62,509 nt of DNA from DATJFQ01 sp035495555 (GCA_035495555.1 DATJFQ010000026.1:1-62509); one strand, 5' to 3'; shown: positions 49,962 to 59,695, numbered from the stretch's first letter. The notes: generated by a model not told the origin, from the letters alone. Made by a program: numbers and translations.

Positions 49962-50948
49962 TCATTCTCTCATTGCATAGACGCGGACCTCCGCGCGCTG
50001 ATTGCCGCGGTGTGGCACAGCGAGATACAGCCGTCCCGTGTCCGGCGTGAACAGACTGGTACGCGCGCCGGGCGCGGTCGCGGTGCGCGTGAGACGTGTG
50101 AGATGCGCCGCGTCGCTTGCGTCCAGGACATCCAGGAAGCCTTCGCCGCCAGAGACATAGAGGCGTCCCTGCTGTTGATCGAAGAAGAGATCGTCTGTGT
50201 CGCCGACGGTTTCAGTGCTGCCGAGCACCGTTCCCTTCTGCGTGTCATACACCAGGACGCGCGCCGGCCTTCGGCAGCCGACAAACAGCCGATGGTTCGT
50301 TTCGTCCAGCGCCATCGGGTAGTTCGATCCAGCCGCCGTGACCGGCCACGTCGCGACAACCTTCATCGCCGTGCGATCGACAACCGCGATGTGACCGGCG
50401 GACGGCACATTGACGAAAATTCGGGGCCCGGATCGTTCGAGCTGAAACGATTCCGGATGACCGGCGAGGCTGGCCCTGCCAACGACGGCGCCAGTCGTTG
50501 GGTCGATTGCCGCGATCGCGCCCGCGCCGTATCCGACATACAGCCGCTTCGCCGCAGGGTCGTATCGGACGTTATCGGCGTCGTCTCCCAGGGCGACACT
50601 CCTGACGATGCGATAGTCCGAAGGGTCAAACATCTGGATTCCTTTCCCTTCGCCGTTTGCGACCGCGACGACGTGAGGATCCGCCAATGCCGCGATGCCC
50701 TGGGGTTCGCGGAACCCAGCGAGGCTCCTGGCGCGCGACCCGCTTCGCACGTCCAGTACTTCGACGGTGTTGTGGCCGAGCGCAGCGACGTAGAGTCGCT
50801 GGGCGGATGCATCAAAGGCGAGGTGGTCCATGCGTCCTTCCACGCCTGGCAGCTCAATCGTCTGGAGAAGCCGTGGGCCGGCCGACTGAGTCCAGGTGGG
50901 AGTCAGGGCGGCTGCGGCGAAAATCGTGGCTGGCAGCAGCAGACGCAT
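49962..50948 (-). CDS. Exported YncE/YVTN-type beta-propeller protein
   Basis: A 328-aa protein with signal peptide (LLPATIFAAAALTPTWTQSA). Seven short blades follow of the YVTN/YncE kind (RLYVAALGHNTVEVLDVRSG, KRLYVGYGAGAIAAIDPTTG, GRLYVSGGEGFLDVLDASDA). Such propellers often bind proteins or ligands in the periplasm. The ATG at 50948 follows GGAGG. It is the second gene after the DUF1259 gene (26-nt gap), and is convergent with the selenoprotein operon, 31 nt apart. Confidence 0.82.
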   Translation of the reverse strand: MRLLLPATIFAAAALTPTWTQSAGPRLLQTIELPGVEGRMDHLAFDASAQRLYVAALGHNTVEVLDVRSGSRARSLAGFREPQGIAALADPHVVAVANGEGKGIQMFDPSDYRIVRSVALGDDADNVRYDPAAKRLYVGYGAGAIAAIDPTTGAVVGRASLAGHPESFQLERSGPRIFVNVPSAGHIAVVDRTAMKVVATWPVTAAGSNYPMALDETNHRLFVGCRRPARVLVYDTQKGTVLGSTETVGDTDDLFFDQQQGRLYVSGGEGFLDVLDASDAAHLTRLTRTATAPGARTSLFTPDTGRLYLAVPHRGNQRAEVRVYAMRE

Positions 50949-50974
50949 ATCCGGTCCTCCGGAGAGACGACGCC

Positions 50975-51877
50975 TCAATGCTTCGTGCCGAGTTCCGCCA
51001 GCGCGGCCTTGAAGCCGTTGGCGAGCTTCTCGGCAGGTCCGGTGCCCCAGTAGTGCAGGAAATAGATTGTCGGGTTCGTCCCGGTCATGTGGTGGTGAAT
51101 CGCCACGACGGAGATGCCGTTCTGTCGCAGCGCTTTCAGCACCGGAGTGACTTCGCTGGCAAGCATCGCGACGTCGCCAGCGATGGCGGCCTGCTCGTCC
51201 GTGCCGACGAACGCGGCCCACGTGTTCAGGCCCATACGGGCGTTGATGGTGGCGCCCATTTCGGTCAGTTTCAGGTCGTCGCGGCCGACGGTGATCTTGT
51301 AGACGTCGCCCGACTGCTCGCCCTGATGCCCGGTGATCTGCGCCAGCTTGGCGGTGTCGAGCTTCGGTCCGGACGATTTGCCAGCCGGTGCGGTTGATGG
51401 CGCGGGCGTGGCCGCCCGCCCTTTCCCAATGAGGTCGAGCGCGGGCTTGACGTTTCGCGCCAGTTCCATCGCGGATCCATGCCCGTGGACGTGCATGAAG
51501 AACATCCGCGGCTCGTCCCGGAAGAAATGGTTGTGCAGCGCCGTCACGTCCAGACCGTGTTCCAACAGGGCCGACATTACGGGATTGACCTCGTCCTGCA
51601 GAAGAACGAGATCTCCCATCATGACTTGCGACCCGCCACTCGCTTTCGTCATCGCGATCCAGCCGCCGAACCCGAATGGCGTGGGCGTCTTCACGCCAGC
51701 GACCGTCACCGAGACGTCGTTGCGAGGGATGTTCACCTTCAGGACGTCCGATTTGAAGTCACCCTGGCGGCCCAGAAACTTCAGGACCTCCTGATATTCG
51801 GTCGGGACCTCCTGCGCGCTCGCGAATGCAGGGACCAGAAACAGAAGGACGGTGAAGAAGGCGGAGAAGGCACGCAT
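50975..51877 (-). CDS. DUF1259 (LppY/LpqO-like) exported protein
   Basis: A 300-aa protein with signal peptide (FFTVLLFLVPAFASAQ) and two similar halves. Each has a His-rich core: LLEHGLDVTALHNHFFRDEP with FFMHVHGHG, and LRQNGISVVAIHHHMTGTNP with YFLHYWGTG. This is the DUF1259 pattern, of unknown function, often near metal genes. The paired HNH/HHH and HVHGHG suggest metal binding, which is inference. It sits 26 nt upstream of the propeller gene. Confidence 0.85.
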   Translation of the reverse strand: MRAFSAFFTVLLFLVPAFASAQEVPTEYQEVLKFLGRQGDFKSDVLKVNIPRNDVSVTVAGVKTPTPFGFGGWIAMTKASGGSQVMMGDLVLLQDEVNPVMSALLEHGLDVTALHNHFFRDEPRMFFMHVHGHGSAMELARNVKPALDLIGKGRAATPAPSTAPAGKSSGPKLDTAKLAQITGHQGEQSGDVYKITVGRDDLKLTEMGATINARMGLNTWAAFVGTDEQAAIAGDVAMLASEVTPVLKALRQNGISVVAIHHHMTGTNPTIYFLHYWGTGPAEKLANGFKAALAELGTKH

Positions 51878-51994
51878 GACTGATCTCCTTGGAAAGACCT
51901 GACTCCACGACTGTAGCGCAGTATTCAGAAGCCCGCGAAGTGGGTCGGAACGAATAAATCCGCTCCACCGGGTAGAGTAAGACCCGTTGTCGGC

Positions 51995-54658
51995 TTACCG
52001 CTTCTGCAGCAGCCCGGTCCAATCGAGCACGACGGTCAGGGAGGTTGGGGAGGTGGCGCCGACAGGCAGCGAGACGAGAAACTTGTCGTCCAACGCGTCG
52101 AATCCCGTCGCGCTGCGCGGCAGCGAAGACAAGGGGTGCGGCGCGCCGGTGTGAAATGGCGGCCCCGGTGTCACAGGGGTAGTGAAAAACTGGCCATCGC
52201 CAGGGCGGCAAAACAGCAGTTGTCCGGAACGCGTCCACCAGCCGTAGAGCACGCCTTCATTCGTCACGCGGTACGGCTCGCCAACGTCCGGGAACCCGCC
52301 GACGTAAAGTTCCGGGGTGCCGCTCTCGTCCGACGTATACGCCACCCATCGTCCGTCGGGCGAGAACGTGGCGTTCCTTTCATGAGCAGGGCTTGTGAGA
52401 TACGGCATCGGCGGCGACTTGCCATCGACCGGCAATATCCAGAGATCGTTGCCTGTGCGGGGGTCGTACTCCTCGAACAGGATGTATCGGCCGTCCGGCG
52501 ACCAGTCGTTGAGATTTCTGAACAGCTTCTTCGAAACGAGGAGCGGCTGCTCGGGTGCTCCGCCGTGCACGTCCTTCATGAAGAAATCGGCGCCGCCATT
52601 GCGATCGCTGATGAAGGCGATGCGGCGGCTGTCCGGCGACCAGATCGGCTGGCTGCTCACCCCAGGGCCATTGGTAAAGCGCACGACACCGCCTCGGTCG
52701 AGGTCGACGATCCAGATGTCGCTCTGACCGGGAGCGGCTGCTCGGACGACGGCGGCGTGCCGGCCATCCGGGGAGATGCGAATAGCCTGATACGACGCTG
52801 GCGGCATTCCGAGGGTGCCAAGCTCTTTGCCCGTCGGCGCATCGAGCCAGACCAGCCGCATATTTTGCGGAACACTGGCCAGATACGTCAGCATCCCGGT
52901 TGCTGAGGCACTCACGACGGGAGCGCCGTTGTACTCGGTGTTGACGTGCGCGGGCATTTCGGCGACAGCCGCCGATTCGGCGGAGAGGTGGAGGGCCGCG
53001 ACATCCAGACGCCGCGCGACCAGTCCGCTCTCCGATGCGTAGAGCAGGTAGTCGGGCGCTGCAAAGGTCACCCCGGTTTCGAGTGCGGCCAACAGCGTTC
53101 TGCCGGGGCCGTCCAGGGATCCCACGTAGATGTCCAGCTTGCCGTTGCGCGGCGGAAGCGTGACGAACAGGAAATGACGTCCGTCGGGCAGGAACACGGG
53201 AAACCGGTGCGCGGTTTCGTGGCGGCTGACATCAAGCGTCGTGACAGGTTGCGGTTCGCCGCCGTTGGCGGAGACCCGCATCAGTTGCCCTTCGACTGAC
53301 GGGGCGAACACGATGGTGTCGGAGTCGTTCCACGTGCCGCCGCGCGCGTCGTTCGCGTCGCAGACAATCGTCGTGGTCGCCGTGGCCAGGGTGAGCGTTT
53401 TCAGCTTCCCTCGCATGAAGAACCCGATACGGCGGCTGTCCGGAGCCCAGAACGGCAAGTACGCCTCTTCCGTTCCCGCAATTGGACGCGCGGCCGTTCC
53501 GTCGAGCGAACGAATCCAGAGTTGAGAGCCGGTGCCGCTCTGGCCCGGGCCGGCGGACACGCCCGTGCGGAACACGATCGTTCGTCCATCGGGCGAAATC
53601 GCGCTCTCGCCCGCATCGTCGAACAGCGACGTGCCCGCAGCAGGCAGCACCGACAGGCGGCGCGTCAACGGGGTTGGGGGGCGATGCCACAGCGCCACCG
53701 TCGTGATCGCCACCAGCGATCCGACAAGGGCCCCTGCGATGCCGGCGGCGACGAATCGTGTCGTTGAAAACGGTGCCTGCCGGGGCGAGCGAATTTCGTC
53801 GACGCGCGCCGCCTCGAGTTCCAGCCGCGCGTCGCCGATGTCGCGGAGGCGGCGCTTCGGGTCTTTTTCGAGACACCGCGCGAGAAGGCGGCGCAGGGAC
53901 TCCGGAGTAGCAGGCGGCAGCGCAGACCAGGTGGGCTCTTCCTTCAACACGCCGGCGAGCACGTCCGAAGTGGTTTCTCCGTCGAAAAGCCGGCGGCCGG
54001 TCAGCATCTCGAAGAGAACGACGCCGAAGGCCCAGATATCGGCTCGGCTGTCTACCGCTTTGCCGCGGGCCTGCTCCGGACTCATGTAAGCAGCCGTGCC
54101 GAGGATCATGCCCACGCCGGTGACCATCGCCGGGGTCGTGATTGTCGCTTCGTGCGCGGCCTCGTTGCTGTCGGACCTCTCGATCGCCTTTGCGAGTCCG
54201 AAGTCGAGCACCTTCACCTGGCCATCGCCGGTGATGGAAATGTTGGCCGGCTTCAGATCGCGGTGGACGATACCTTTCTCGTGCGCTGCCTCGAGCGCGT
54301 CGGCGATCTGCCCCGCGACGTCGACCGCCTCCGGCACGCGCAGTGCGCCGCGCGCAAGACGCACGTCCAGCGGCTCACCATGAACCAGCTCCAGAACGAG
54401 AAACTGGCAGCCGTCAGCCTCATGAAATCCGAAGATGGAACCGATGTGCGGGTGATTGAGCGCGGCAAGGACATGGGCTTCGCGCCGGAATCGCTGGAGC
54501 CGGTCGGGGTCGCTGGCGAGCAGAGCCGGAACAATCTTGAGGGCAACGTCGCGCTGCAGCGACGTATCGCGCGCGCGATAGACCTCTCCCATGCCGCCGC
54601 TGCCGATCAACGCCAGGATTTCGTATGGGCCGAGACGTGCGCCGGAGGGCAGAGACAG
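51995..54658 (-). CDS. Serine/threonine protein kinase with C-terminal TolB-like propeller
   Basis: About 887 aa. The kinase domain (about 10-275) has GSGGMGEVYRARD, VALKIVP, HRDLKPANI, DFGLAKA and MSPEQARGKAVDSRADIWAF, so it is catalytically complete. One helix at about 315-337 (FVAAGIAGALVGSLVAITTV) leads to an extracytoplasmic propeller of WD40/TolB repeats (RIGFFMRGKLKTLTLA, RIAFISDRNGGADFF). The start is uncertain: the frame opens at ATG 54742, but a good -10 box lies downstream of that. The conserved LSLPSGARLGPYEIL start suggests initiation at CTG 54658, almost leaderless. Confidence 0.88.
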   Translation of the reverse strand: MSLPSGARLGPYEILALIGSGGMGEVYRARDTSLQRDVALKIVPALLASDPDRLQRFRREAHVLAALNHPHIGSIFGFHEADGCQFLVLELVHGEPLDVRLARGALRVPEAVDVAGQIADALEAAHEKGIVHRDLKPANISITGDGQVKVLDFGLAKAIERSDSNEAAHEATITTPAMVTGVGMILGTAAYMSPEQARGKAVDSRADIWAFGVVLFEMLTGRRLFDGETTSDVLAGVLKEEPTWSALPPATPESLRRLLARCLEKDPKRRLRDIGDARLELEAARVDEIRSPRQAPFSTTRFVAAGIAGALVGSLVAITTVALWHRPPTPLTRRLSVLPAAGTSLFDDAGESAISPDGRTIVFRTGVSAGPGQSGTGSQLWIRSLDGTAARPIAGTEEAYLPFWAPDSRRIGFFMRGKLKTLTLATATTTIVCDANDARGGTWNDSDTIVFAPSVEGQLMRVSANGGEPQPVTTLDVSRHETAHRFPVFLPDGRHFLFVTLPPRNGKLDIYVGSLDGPGRTLLAALETGVTFAAPDYLLYASESGLVARRLDVAALHLSAESAAVAEMPAHVNTEYNGAPVVSASATGMLTYLASVPQNMRLVWLDAPTGKELGTLGMPPASYQAIRISPDGRHAAVVRAAAPGQSDIWIVDLDRGGVVRFTNGPGVSSQPIWSPDSRRIAFISDRNGGADFFMKDVHGGAPEQPLLVSKKLFRNLNDWSPDGRYILFEEYDPRTGNDLWILPVDGKSPPMPYLTSPAHERNATFSPDGRWVAYTSDESGTPELYVGGFPDVGEPYRVTNEGVLYGWWTRSGQLLFCRPGDGQFFTTPVTPGPPFHTGAPHPLSSLPRSATGFDALDDKFLVSLPVGATSPTSLTVVLDWTGLLQKR

Positions 54659-54671
54659 TGAATCCGCGCGG

Positions 54672-54677
54672 ATTATA
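54672..54677 (-). promoter_or_regulatory. -10 box of the kinase gene
   Basis: A perfect TATAAT, preceded by GTG, lies on the minus strand 13 nt before the CTG at 54658. Transcription would start around 54665, giving a leader of about 7 nt without a ribosome-binding site. No clear -35 is seen. Confidence 0.45.
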
Positions 54678-54973
54678 CACTGCCCTGACGGGGCACGATC
54701 TGGACGCAGATGCAATCGATGCCGGGAATCATTGCACGGCATTGCACGCCGGATCCTCGCCCGGTGTGAAATCCATTCTGGATAGCGGCCCCTGCGCGCG
54801 GACTTGGAATGCGCACCATGAGGCTCACTACGGGTAGTGCGAGAACAATCGTCGCGCGAAGTTCTATTCGCTGACGCGAGCCGGCTGCAGACACCTCGAG
54901 CGCGAAGCCACGAATTGGCATCGTCTCGCCGGCGCGATCACTTGGATCGTGAAGCTGCGGGAGGTCTGATGCC

Positions 54974-55186
54974 ATGGACCGGCGGGTGCAGATCCTTCGG
55001 CTGCGCCTGCGTTCCCTCTTTCGAGGTCGAGCGCTCGATCGCGAACTGGAAGAGGAACTTCAGGATCATCTCGCGCGCCAGGCCGAAGAGAACAGGAGCC
55101 CCGGTTTCGCCGCGACCGGGCTGTTCAGCATCGTTGAACACGGAGCCGCCTCGATTCAGCCGGCAGATGCGCTTCGGCCCGACTGA
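54974..55186 (+). pseudogene. N-terminal stub of an acidobacterial MacB/FtsX-like orphan permease
   Basis: The first 40 residues (LRLRLRSLFRGRALDRELEE, then ELQDHLARQAEENRSPG) are the typical cytoplasmic head of the large duplicated permeases of Acidobacteriota. The frame then changes to unrelated sequence and stops where about 800 more residues are expected. This is a remnant, not an active gene. The 300 bp between the kinase promoter and this stub hold nothing else recognisable. Confidence 0.6.
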
Positions 55187-55501
55187 GCAAGGGTCTGCCG
55201 CGCCAATGGCAGGAACCGGAGCTTCAGGATCGGAACCAGGAGGAGCAATTCTCAAGCGCGGCGACCCATTCGCGCGCGGCATCCCACTGAGTGCGGCCGG
55301 TGGAGTGTCGGGTGACCCTGCGCGCGAGCATTCCAGAGACGTGAATCGCGCATTCGCGACCCATAACCTTTGCGGCGTTGTTCGAGGACGTCGAGTTAAA
55401 GTGCCGATGACTGCTGGCGCAGTCCGCGCCGGTGACGTCGTGAGCTCACTCGGAGGCATCGCGCCGCAGCTTGTTTGCAATCGCGAGCGAGCGGAGGCGG
55501 A
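55187..55501. other. Gene-free interval
   Basis: About 315 nt between the permease stub and the tRNA gene. Reading all frames I find only short frames with no start context or family feature. It is probably decayed remains of the permease and flanking DNA. Confidence 0.5.
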
Positions 55502-55591
55502 TGGCGGAGAGAGTGGGATTCGAACCCACGGTAGAGTTTCCCCTACACACGCTTTCCAAGCGTGCTCCTTCAACCACTCGGACATCTCTCC
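55502..55591 (-). tRNA. tRNA-Ser (anticodon GGA)
   Basis: On the minus strand the acceptor GGAGAGA pairs with TCTCTCC before an encoded CCA. The anticodon stem CACGC/GCGTG holds the loop TTGGAAA with anticodon GGA. A long variable arm (GTAGGGGAAACTCTAC region) and GGTTCGAATCC T-loop mark a class II serine tRNA. It reads TCC/TCT codons and is not the selenocysteine tRNA (which would have TCA). The 285 bp beyond it to 55876 show no gene. Confidence 0.95.
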
Positions 55592-55876
55592 GTGTCTTGA
55601 GAATCGTTTACGAGCCAGTGGCTGAGCTCGTAAACCCGTTCAGAATTGGGTCGGACCTCCTAATGTCCCAAGATCATTCGGCCCGCGCCGTTTGGGGCGA
55701 GCCGGCGTTATGCCCGACTGAACGTCCCAGTATAATCCGCGCTCGGCGCCCTCGAATCGAGCATCTGAATGTCAGCGCGCGACCGCATCATCGCGCTGTT
55801 GAGGAGGCACCGCCAACGGCCTGTACGACGATTCATCGCTCAGATCGCGACTCATGGCACGTGTCGCTGGCAGCAC

Positions 55877-56314
55877 TCAGCTGAGTTCTTGCGCGAGTCC
55901 TATGAGAAGCGCTTCAGGCCCACGAATGTAGCAGAGCCGATACGCGTCTTTATACTGAACGACTTCGCCCACGAGCTGCGCGCCTCGCTTGCGGAGCCTC
56001 TCGAGCGTCTCGTCGACATCCTCCAAGGCGAACATGACGCGTAGGTAGCCGAGAGAATTCACTGGGGCGTTCCGGTGATCGGCGACGACACCCGGCGTTA
56101 TAAACCGGGAGAGCTCCAACCGGCTGTGGCCGTCCGGCGTGCGCATCATCGCAATCTCGACGCGTTGATCGCCTAACCCAGTGATACGCCCGGCCCATTC
56201 TCCTTCGATGGTGGCTCTCCCTTCGAGTTCGAGGCCGAGCTCACCAAAGAAATCAATTGTCGCTTCGAGATCATCGACGACGATCCCTACGTTGTCCATC
56301 CGTTTAAGTGCCAT
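55877..56314 (-). CDS. VOC/glyoxalase-superfamily protein
   Basis: A 145-aa single-domain vicinal-oxygen-chelate protein. MDNVGIVVDDLEATIDFFGE begins the first beta-alpha-beta-beta-beta unit; RLELSRFITPGVV and DVDETLERLRKRGAQLVGEV belong to the second, ending LCYIRGPEALLIGLAQELS with the metal-site Glu. Substrate unknown. The ATG at 56314 is chosen because the homology starts there. Its 3' 190 nt are duplicated near the window end (62160-62345). Confidence 0.85.
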   Translation of the reverse strand: MALKRMDNVGIVVDDLEATIDFFGELGLELEGRATIEGEWAGRITGLGDQRVEIAMMRTPDGHSRLELSRFITPGVVADHRNAPVNSLGYLRVMFALEDVDETLERLRKRGAQLVGEVVQYKDAYRLCYIRGPEALLIGLAQELS

Positions 56315-56536
56315 TCCGCTCAATCTATAAGGTGAACGTTTAATCTGACAACCGACCGCGGAGCGATCATCAGACAGAGACTCCCAACGACGACCAGGAT
56401 GCTCGAGAAATTGCGCATGACGGATTCCCTCCTCCACACGAGGCATAAACCGGACCGTCGGCGGGTTGCCGACGTCCTCGCTGTCGGTTAACGCGGAAAC
56501 CAGTCAGAACCCCCTTAATCGCAAAAATCACTGGGA

Positions 56537-57259
56537 TTAGGGCACCCTGATTGTCCGGGAGACCGGCTCAGAATTCTCCACACGCCAGGCGACGAGAGCC
56601 AGCCAGATCATCCACACGAGGTTCAGGACTTCAGCCAGCACGATGGCGAAGGTATGCGCTGGCGAGAAGCCTTCGGAGCCGGCAGTCCAGCCCTGCACCA
56701 GGTAAGTGACGCCGGAAAGTCCCATCAGTAAGGCGATCGGCCGTGGCATCCGTGCCGTTCGCACGACGGCGGCGGCGAACAGCAGCACCGCAAGACCCAG
56801 CGCGAAGTTCTGGTAGCTCCTCATTCCCCATTCGAGCCAGCGGATGGCTTCTGCCGTGGCGAAGCGCGCAGCCTTTTCGGCCTCCGGGGCGTTCGCCCAC
56901 GCGTTCACGGCTTGCTTTAGGGCGACACCATCGACCGCGAGGACGCCGCCGCACAGCGCGAACGTCACCAGCGTCGAGGCGGCACCGAACCGAGCCGCCC
57001 ATCCCGCCGTTCCTGCCGGAGCGTCGAGCGCAAAGAACAGGGCGAATAATCCGCCGAGGAAGATACCCATGCACATGAACTGAGCGGCGTGGACGGCGGT
57101 CCAGGCCGCGCTATCAGAGTAAGCCGCGAATATCGCGTGGTGATTGTTCGCCTCCCCGCCGGTGTGCAGCAGCGTGACGACAACGTACAGAAGCTGCCCG
57201 ACGAGCAGCAGTGTGGCGGACAGGCGCAGCGACGAGCGATCGAATGTTCTGCTGTTCAT
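56537..57259 (-). CDS. Polytopic membrane protein
   Basis: A 240-aa protein with six hydrophobic helices (LSATLLLVGQLLYVVVTLLH, AAQFMCMGIFLGGLFALFFA, ALGLAVLLFAAAVV, LAEVLNLVWMIWLALVAW). The overall layout resembles DUF4386-type proteins, with no catalytic motif. It starts 20 nt after the multicopper oxidase and may be cotranscribed, perhaps serving it as a membrane partner. Function unknown. Confidence 0.7.
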   Translation of the reverse strand: MNSRTFDRSSLRLSATLLLVGQLLYVVVTLLHTGGEANNHHAIFAAYSDSAAWTAVHAAQFMCMGIFLGGLFALFFALDAPAGTAGWAARFGAASTLVTFALCGGVLAVDGVALKQAVNAWANAPEAEKAARFATAEAIRWLEWGMRSYQNFALGLAVLLFAAAVVRTARMPRPIALLMGLSGVTYLVQGWTAGSEGFSPAHTFAIVLAEVLNLVWMIWLALVAWRVENSEPVSRTIRVP

Positions 57260-57279
57260 GACGGTGCTCCTCGTCTGAT

Positions 57280-58611
57280 TCACGGAACGACGTCGAAGTG
57301 CGCCATCATTCCGGCCGCGTGGTGCTCGAGGATGTGGCAGTGGTACATCCACGAACCGGGTCGGTCGTCCGGATACCAGGCGATTCGCACCGTTGCCTTC
57401 GGAGGCACGTTGACGACGTCCTCCATTGATCGAAACTCCGGCGCCTTTCCGTTGACCGCGAGCACCTGAAAGAAGAAGCCGTGCAAGTGGAACGGATGAT
57501 CCATCTTCGTCTCGTTGATGACGTCCCACACCTGCAGTTGGCCGACCTTCACCGGCTCGTCATGGTGGTGGCGCTCACCGTTGACGACGAAGTCCAATCC
57601 GCGGCGAAGACTCATCTTGAAGCCGAGTTTCACGGTCCGCGTCACAGCCGCATCTCCGGTGACGAGCGGCGCGATCTCGCGAAGCCGTTCCGGGACGCGC
57701 GCGGTCGACGGCTTTCGCGACGCGACGCGGATTGTCCCGAACCGTTCGATCCCCTTCTTCCCGGCCATGCGGTAGTACGGCAGGTCCTCGATATTGAGAA
57801 CGGCGCCTTCGTTCTCGAACGGACCGACGGCGAGTTCCACGCGGTCTGCCGCTGGAAGGAGTACTTCGGTGACCGTGACGGGAGCCTCGATCAATCCACC
57901 ATCCGTGCCGATGATTTGGAATGGCCTCCCTCCGAGTGACAGGCGCACGTAGCGGGCGCTCGACGCGTTGACGATGCGCCAGCGCTCGATCTGTCCTGCG
58001 GCAATCGTCAGCTCGGGCTCGGACGTGCCGTTGATCAGCCGCACGTTGCCTTCGCGGCCGTTATGGCGATCCATCAGGCCCCCGAACTTCGCGATCTGTC
58101 CGGTCTTGTCGACGCGGAGATCGTCGAACACGAGGACCTTCTCATCGTCGAGCGCCAGTTCGTTGGCCGCGCGCACAATCAGCGCGCCGTAGAGGCCCTT
58201 TTCGAGCTGTTCGGTCTCGTTGAGGTGCGGGTGATACCAGAATGTGCCGGCGTCCGGCGGCGTGAAGCGGTAGGTGAAGGTCTCGCCCGGCTGGACGGGG
58301 CGCTGCACGACCTCGGTCCCGTCCATTGCCGCCGGAATCCGCAGGCCATGCCAGTGAATCACCGTCGGCTCGGGCAGTCGGTTCGTGAATTCGATCTCCA
58401 GCGGAACGCCTTGCTTCGCTTCCAGGACCGGACCGGGTACCTGACCGTTGAAGCCGTACCCGCGGACGGTGCGGCCGGGCGCGATTTCCCATTCGACCTC
58501 GCTCGCCTCGAGACGGTATCGGACGACTTCGCCTCCGGGCGCCAGCGAGCGGAACTGGTCTTCGGCCCCGAACGTCGCCGTCGCCGCTTTGGTCTCGCAG
58601 TGATTCGCCAT
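57280..58611 (-). CDS. Multicopper oxidase
   Basis: A 443-aa three-cupredoxin enzyme. Copper ligands are visible in TVIHWHGLRIP, GTFWYHPHLNETEQ, MDHPFHLHGFFFQV and WMYHCHILEHHAAGMMAHFD: the full type 1, 2 and 3 set including the axial Met. No signal peptide or twin-arginine motif is seen at the N terminus (MANHCETKAATATF), so it appears cytosolic or uses an unseen route. The ATG at 58611 has GGAGG 8 nt upstream and is preferred to ATG 58617 and 58635. Likely role: copper or metal oxidation, or a laccase-like reaction. Its own 5' region faces the AraC gene. Confidence 0.9.
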   Translation of the reverse strand: MANHCETKAATATFGAEDQFRSLAPGGEVVRYRLEASEVEWEIAPGRTVRGYGFNGQVPGPVLEAKQGVPLEIEFTNRLPEPTVIHWHGLRIPAAMDGTEVVQRPVQPGETFTYRFTPPDAGTFWYHPHLNETEQLEKGLYGALIVRAANELALDDEKVLVFDDLRVDKTGQIAKFGGLMDRHNGREGNVRLINGTSEPELTIAAGQIERWRIVNASSARYVRLSLGGRPFQIIGTDGGLIEAPVTVTEVLLPAADRVELAVGPFENEGAVLNIEDLPYYRMAGKKGIERFGTIRVASRKPSTARVPERLREIAPLVTGDAAVTRTVKLGFKMSLRRGLDFVVNGERHHHDEPVKVGQLQVWDVINETKMDHPFHLHGFFFQVLAVNGKAPEFRSMEDVVNVPPKATVRIAWYPDDRPGSWMYHCHILEHHAAGMMAHFDVVP

Positions 58612-58725
58612 CTCCATGCCCTCCGTTAATCTCACGTCGCGGGTGATCCGCTGACAATCGTGAGAATAAAGGGCCGGCAGGGGCCGAGGATTGAACGGTG
58701 GCGCCGATTTCCTTGAATAAACCTG

Positions 58726-59577
58726 CTATCCGCGCGGCTGCGGCGGGGCCGGTAGCTCGAAGGGTGAAGGAATTTCGAAGAATTTCCCGCGCATCATGAC
58801 CGACGGGGGGATGCCGAACATCTGGTAGAACGTGCGGGTCAGGTGGGCGGCGTCCGCGAAGTCGGCCTCGTGGGCAGCGGTCGAAATCGTGCGCTCACGG
58901 CCGATGACCACCATGGCTCGGGTCAGTTTTCGCCACAGCATGTAGCGGCGGAACGGCAGGCCGACCTGCTGTTTGAACAAGTGCGCGAAGCGGCTCGGCG
59001 ACAGGAACGCGAGCGCGGCGGCGTCTTCGATCGACATCCGCAGGTCGTCGGACTGGCGGATCGCGGCGAGTACCTTCGTGACCCGCTCGTCGAGCCTCCG
59101 GCTCGGGGGAGCGCCGGCGCAGAGCCCGTGGACGCAGTGGCGCACGAGTGCGCCAATTTCCAGACTCTCCAAAGGGCGCTCGAGGAATTTCCGCAGCTCC
59201 ACGGCACATGGCTCGATGCGCGCGTCGGGGACGATGGTGATGTCCTCACGCAGGGATGTTTTGAGCCATACACCCTCGCTGGATTCGGGATCGACGAACA
59301 CCATCGCGCCAACCGCTCCGTTCCCGTTGTATGAGTGAACCACATCCGGCCGGACAATAAAGCCGGGTGTCATCCGCCAGTCGCCGCTCTTGCCCACGAT
59401 CCCAACGCGGCCTTCGACGGTGAGCACGATCTGAATGGCGTGATGCTCGTGAGGCGGAACGATCCCTTCGCTGCGTCCGAGCGCGGCGAAGCCGCCGTCC
59501 CACAGATACCAGTCTGGCGTGCCAGTCCACCGCGACAGCGCGGCGGCACCATCCGAAGCGCGTTTAGTCGAGGACAT
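58726..59577 (-). CDS. AraC-family transcription regulator
   Basis: A 283-aa regulator. An N-terminal cupin-like ligand domain (IVPPHEHHAIQIVLTVEGRV) precedes a C-terminal double HTH: SIEDAAALAFLSPSRFAHLF with QQVGLPFRRYMLWRKLTRAM, then AHEADFADAAHLTRTFYQMF. It is encoded just upstream of the multicopper oxidase on the same strand (114-bp gap) and may control it. Ligand unknown. Confidence 0.88.
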   Translation of the reverse strand: MSSTKRASDGAAALSRWTGTPDWYLWDGGFAALGRSEGIVPPHEHHAIQIVLTVEGRVGIVGKSGDWRMTPGFIVRPDVVHSYNGNGAVGAMVFVDPESSEGVWLKTSLREDITIVPDARIEPCAVELRKFLERPLESLEIGALVRHCVHGLCAGAPPSRRLDERVTKVLAAIRQSDDLRMSIEDAAALAFLSPSRFAHLFKQQVGLPFRRYMLWRKLTRAMVVIGRERTISTAAHEADFADAAHLTRTFYQMFGIPPSVMMRGKFFEIPSPFELPAPPQPRG

Positions 59578-59695
59578 TAGCCGAAACGTTCAAGAACTTC
59601 AGCGTCTACGTTCAATCCTCTCACGAGTGCGCATCGCTATCGTCGAAGACGTCGCGACGCTCGCCGCCGCGAGCCCAACTCTCGAGGATGAACCG

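Noticed and set aside
55502..55591. Selenocysteine tRNA
   Set aside because: It has a long variable arm, but the anticodon is GGA and the acceptor stem is of normal serine tRNA length.
54837..55625. 262-aa plus-strand frame across the tRNA region
   Set aside because: It reads through the permease stub and the complement of the tRNA gene; not a protein.
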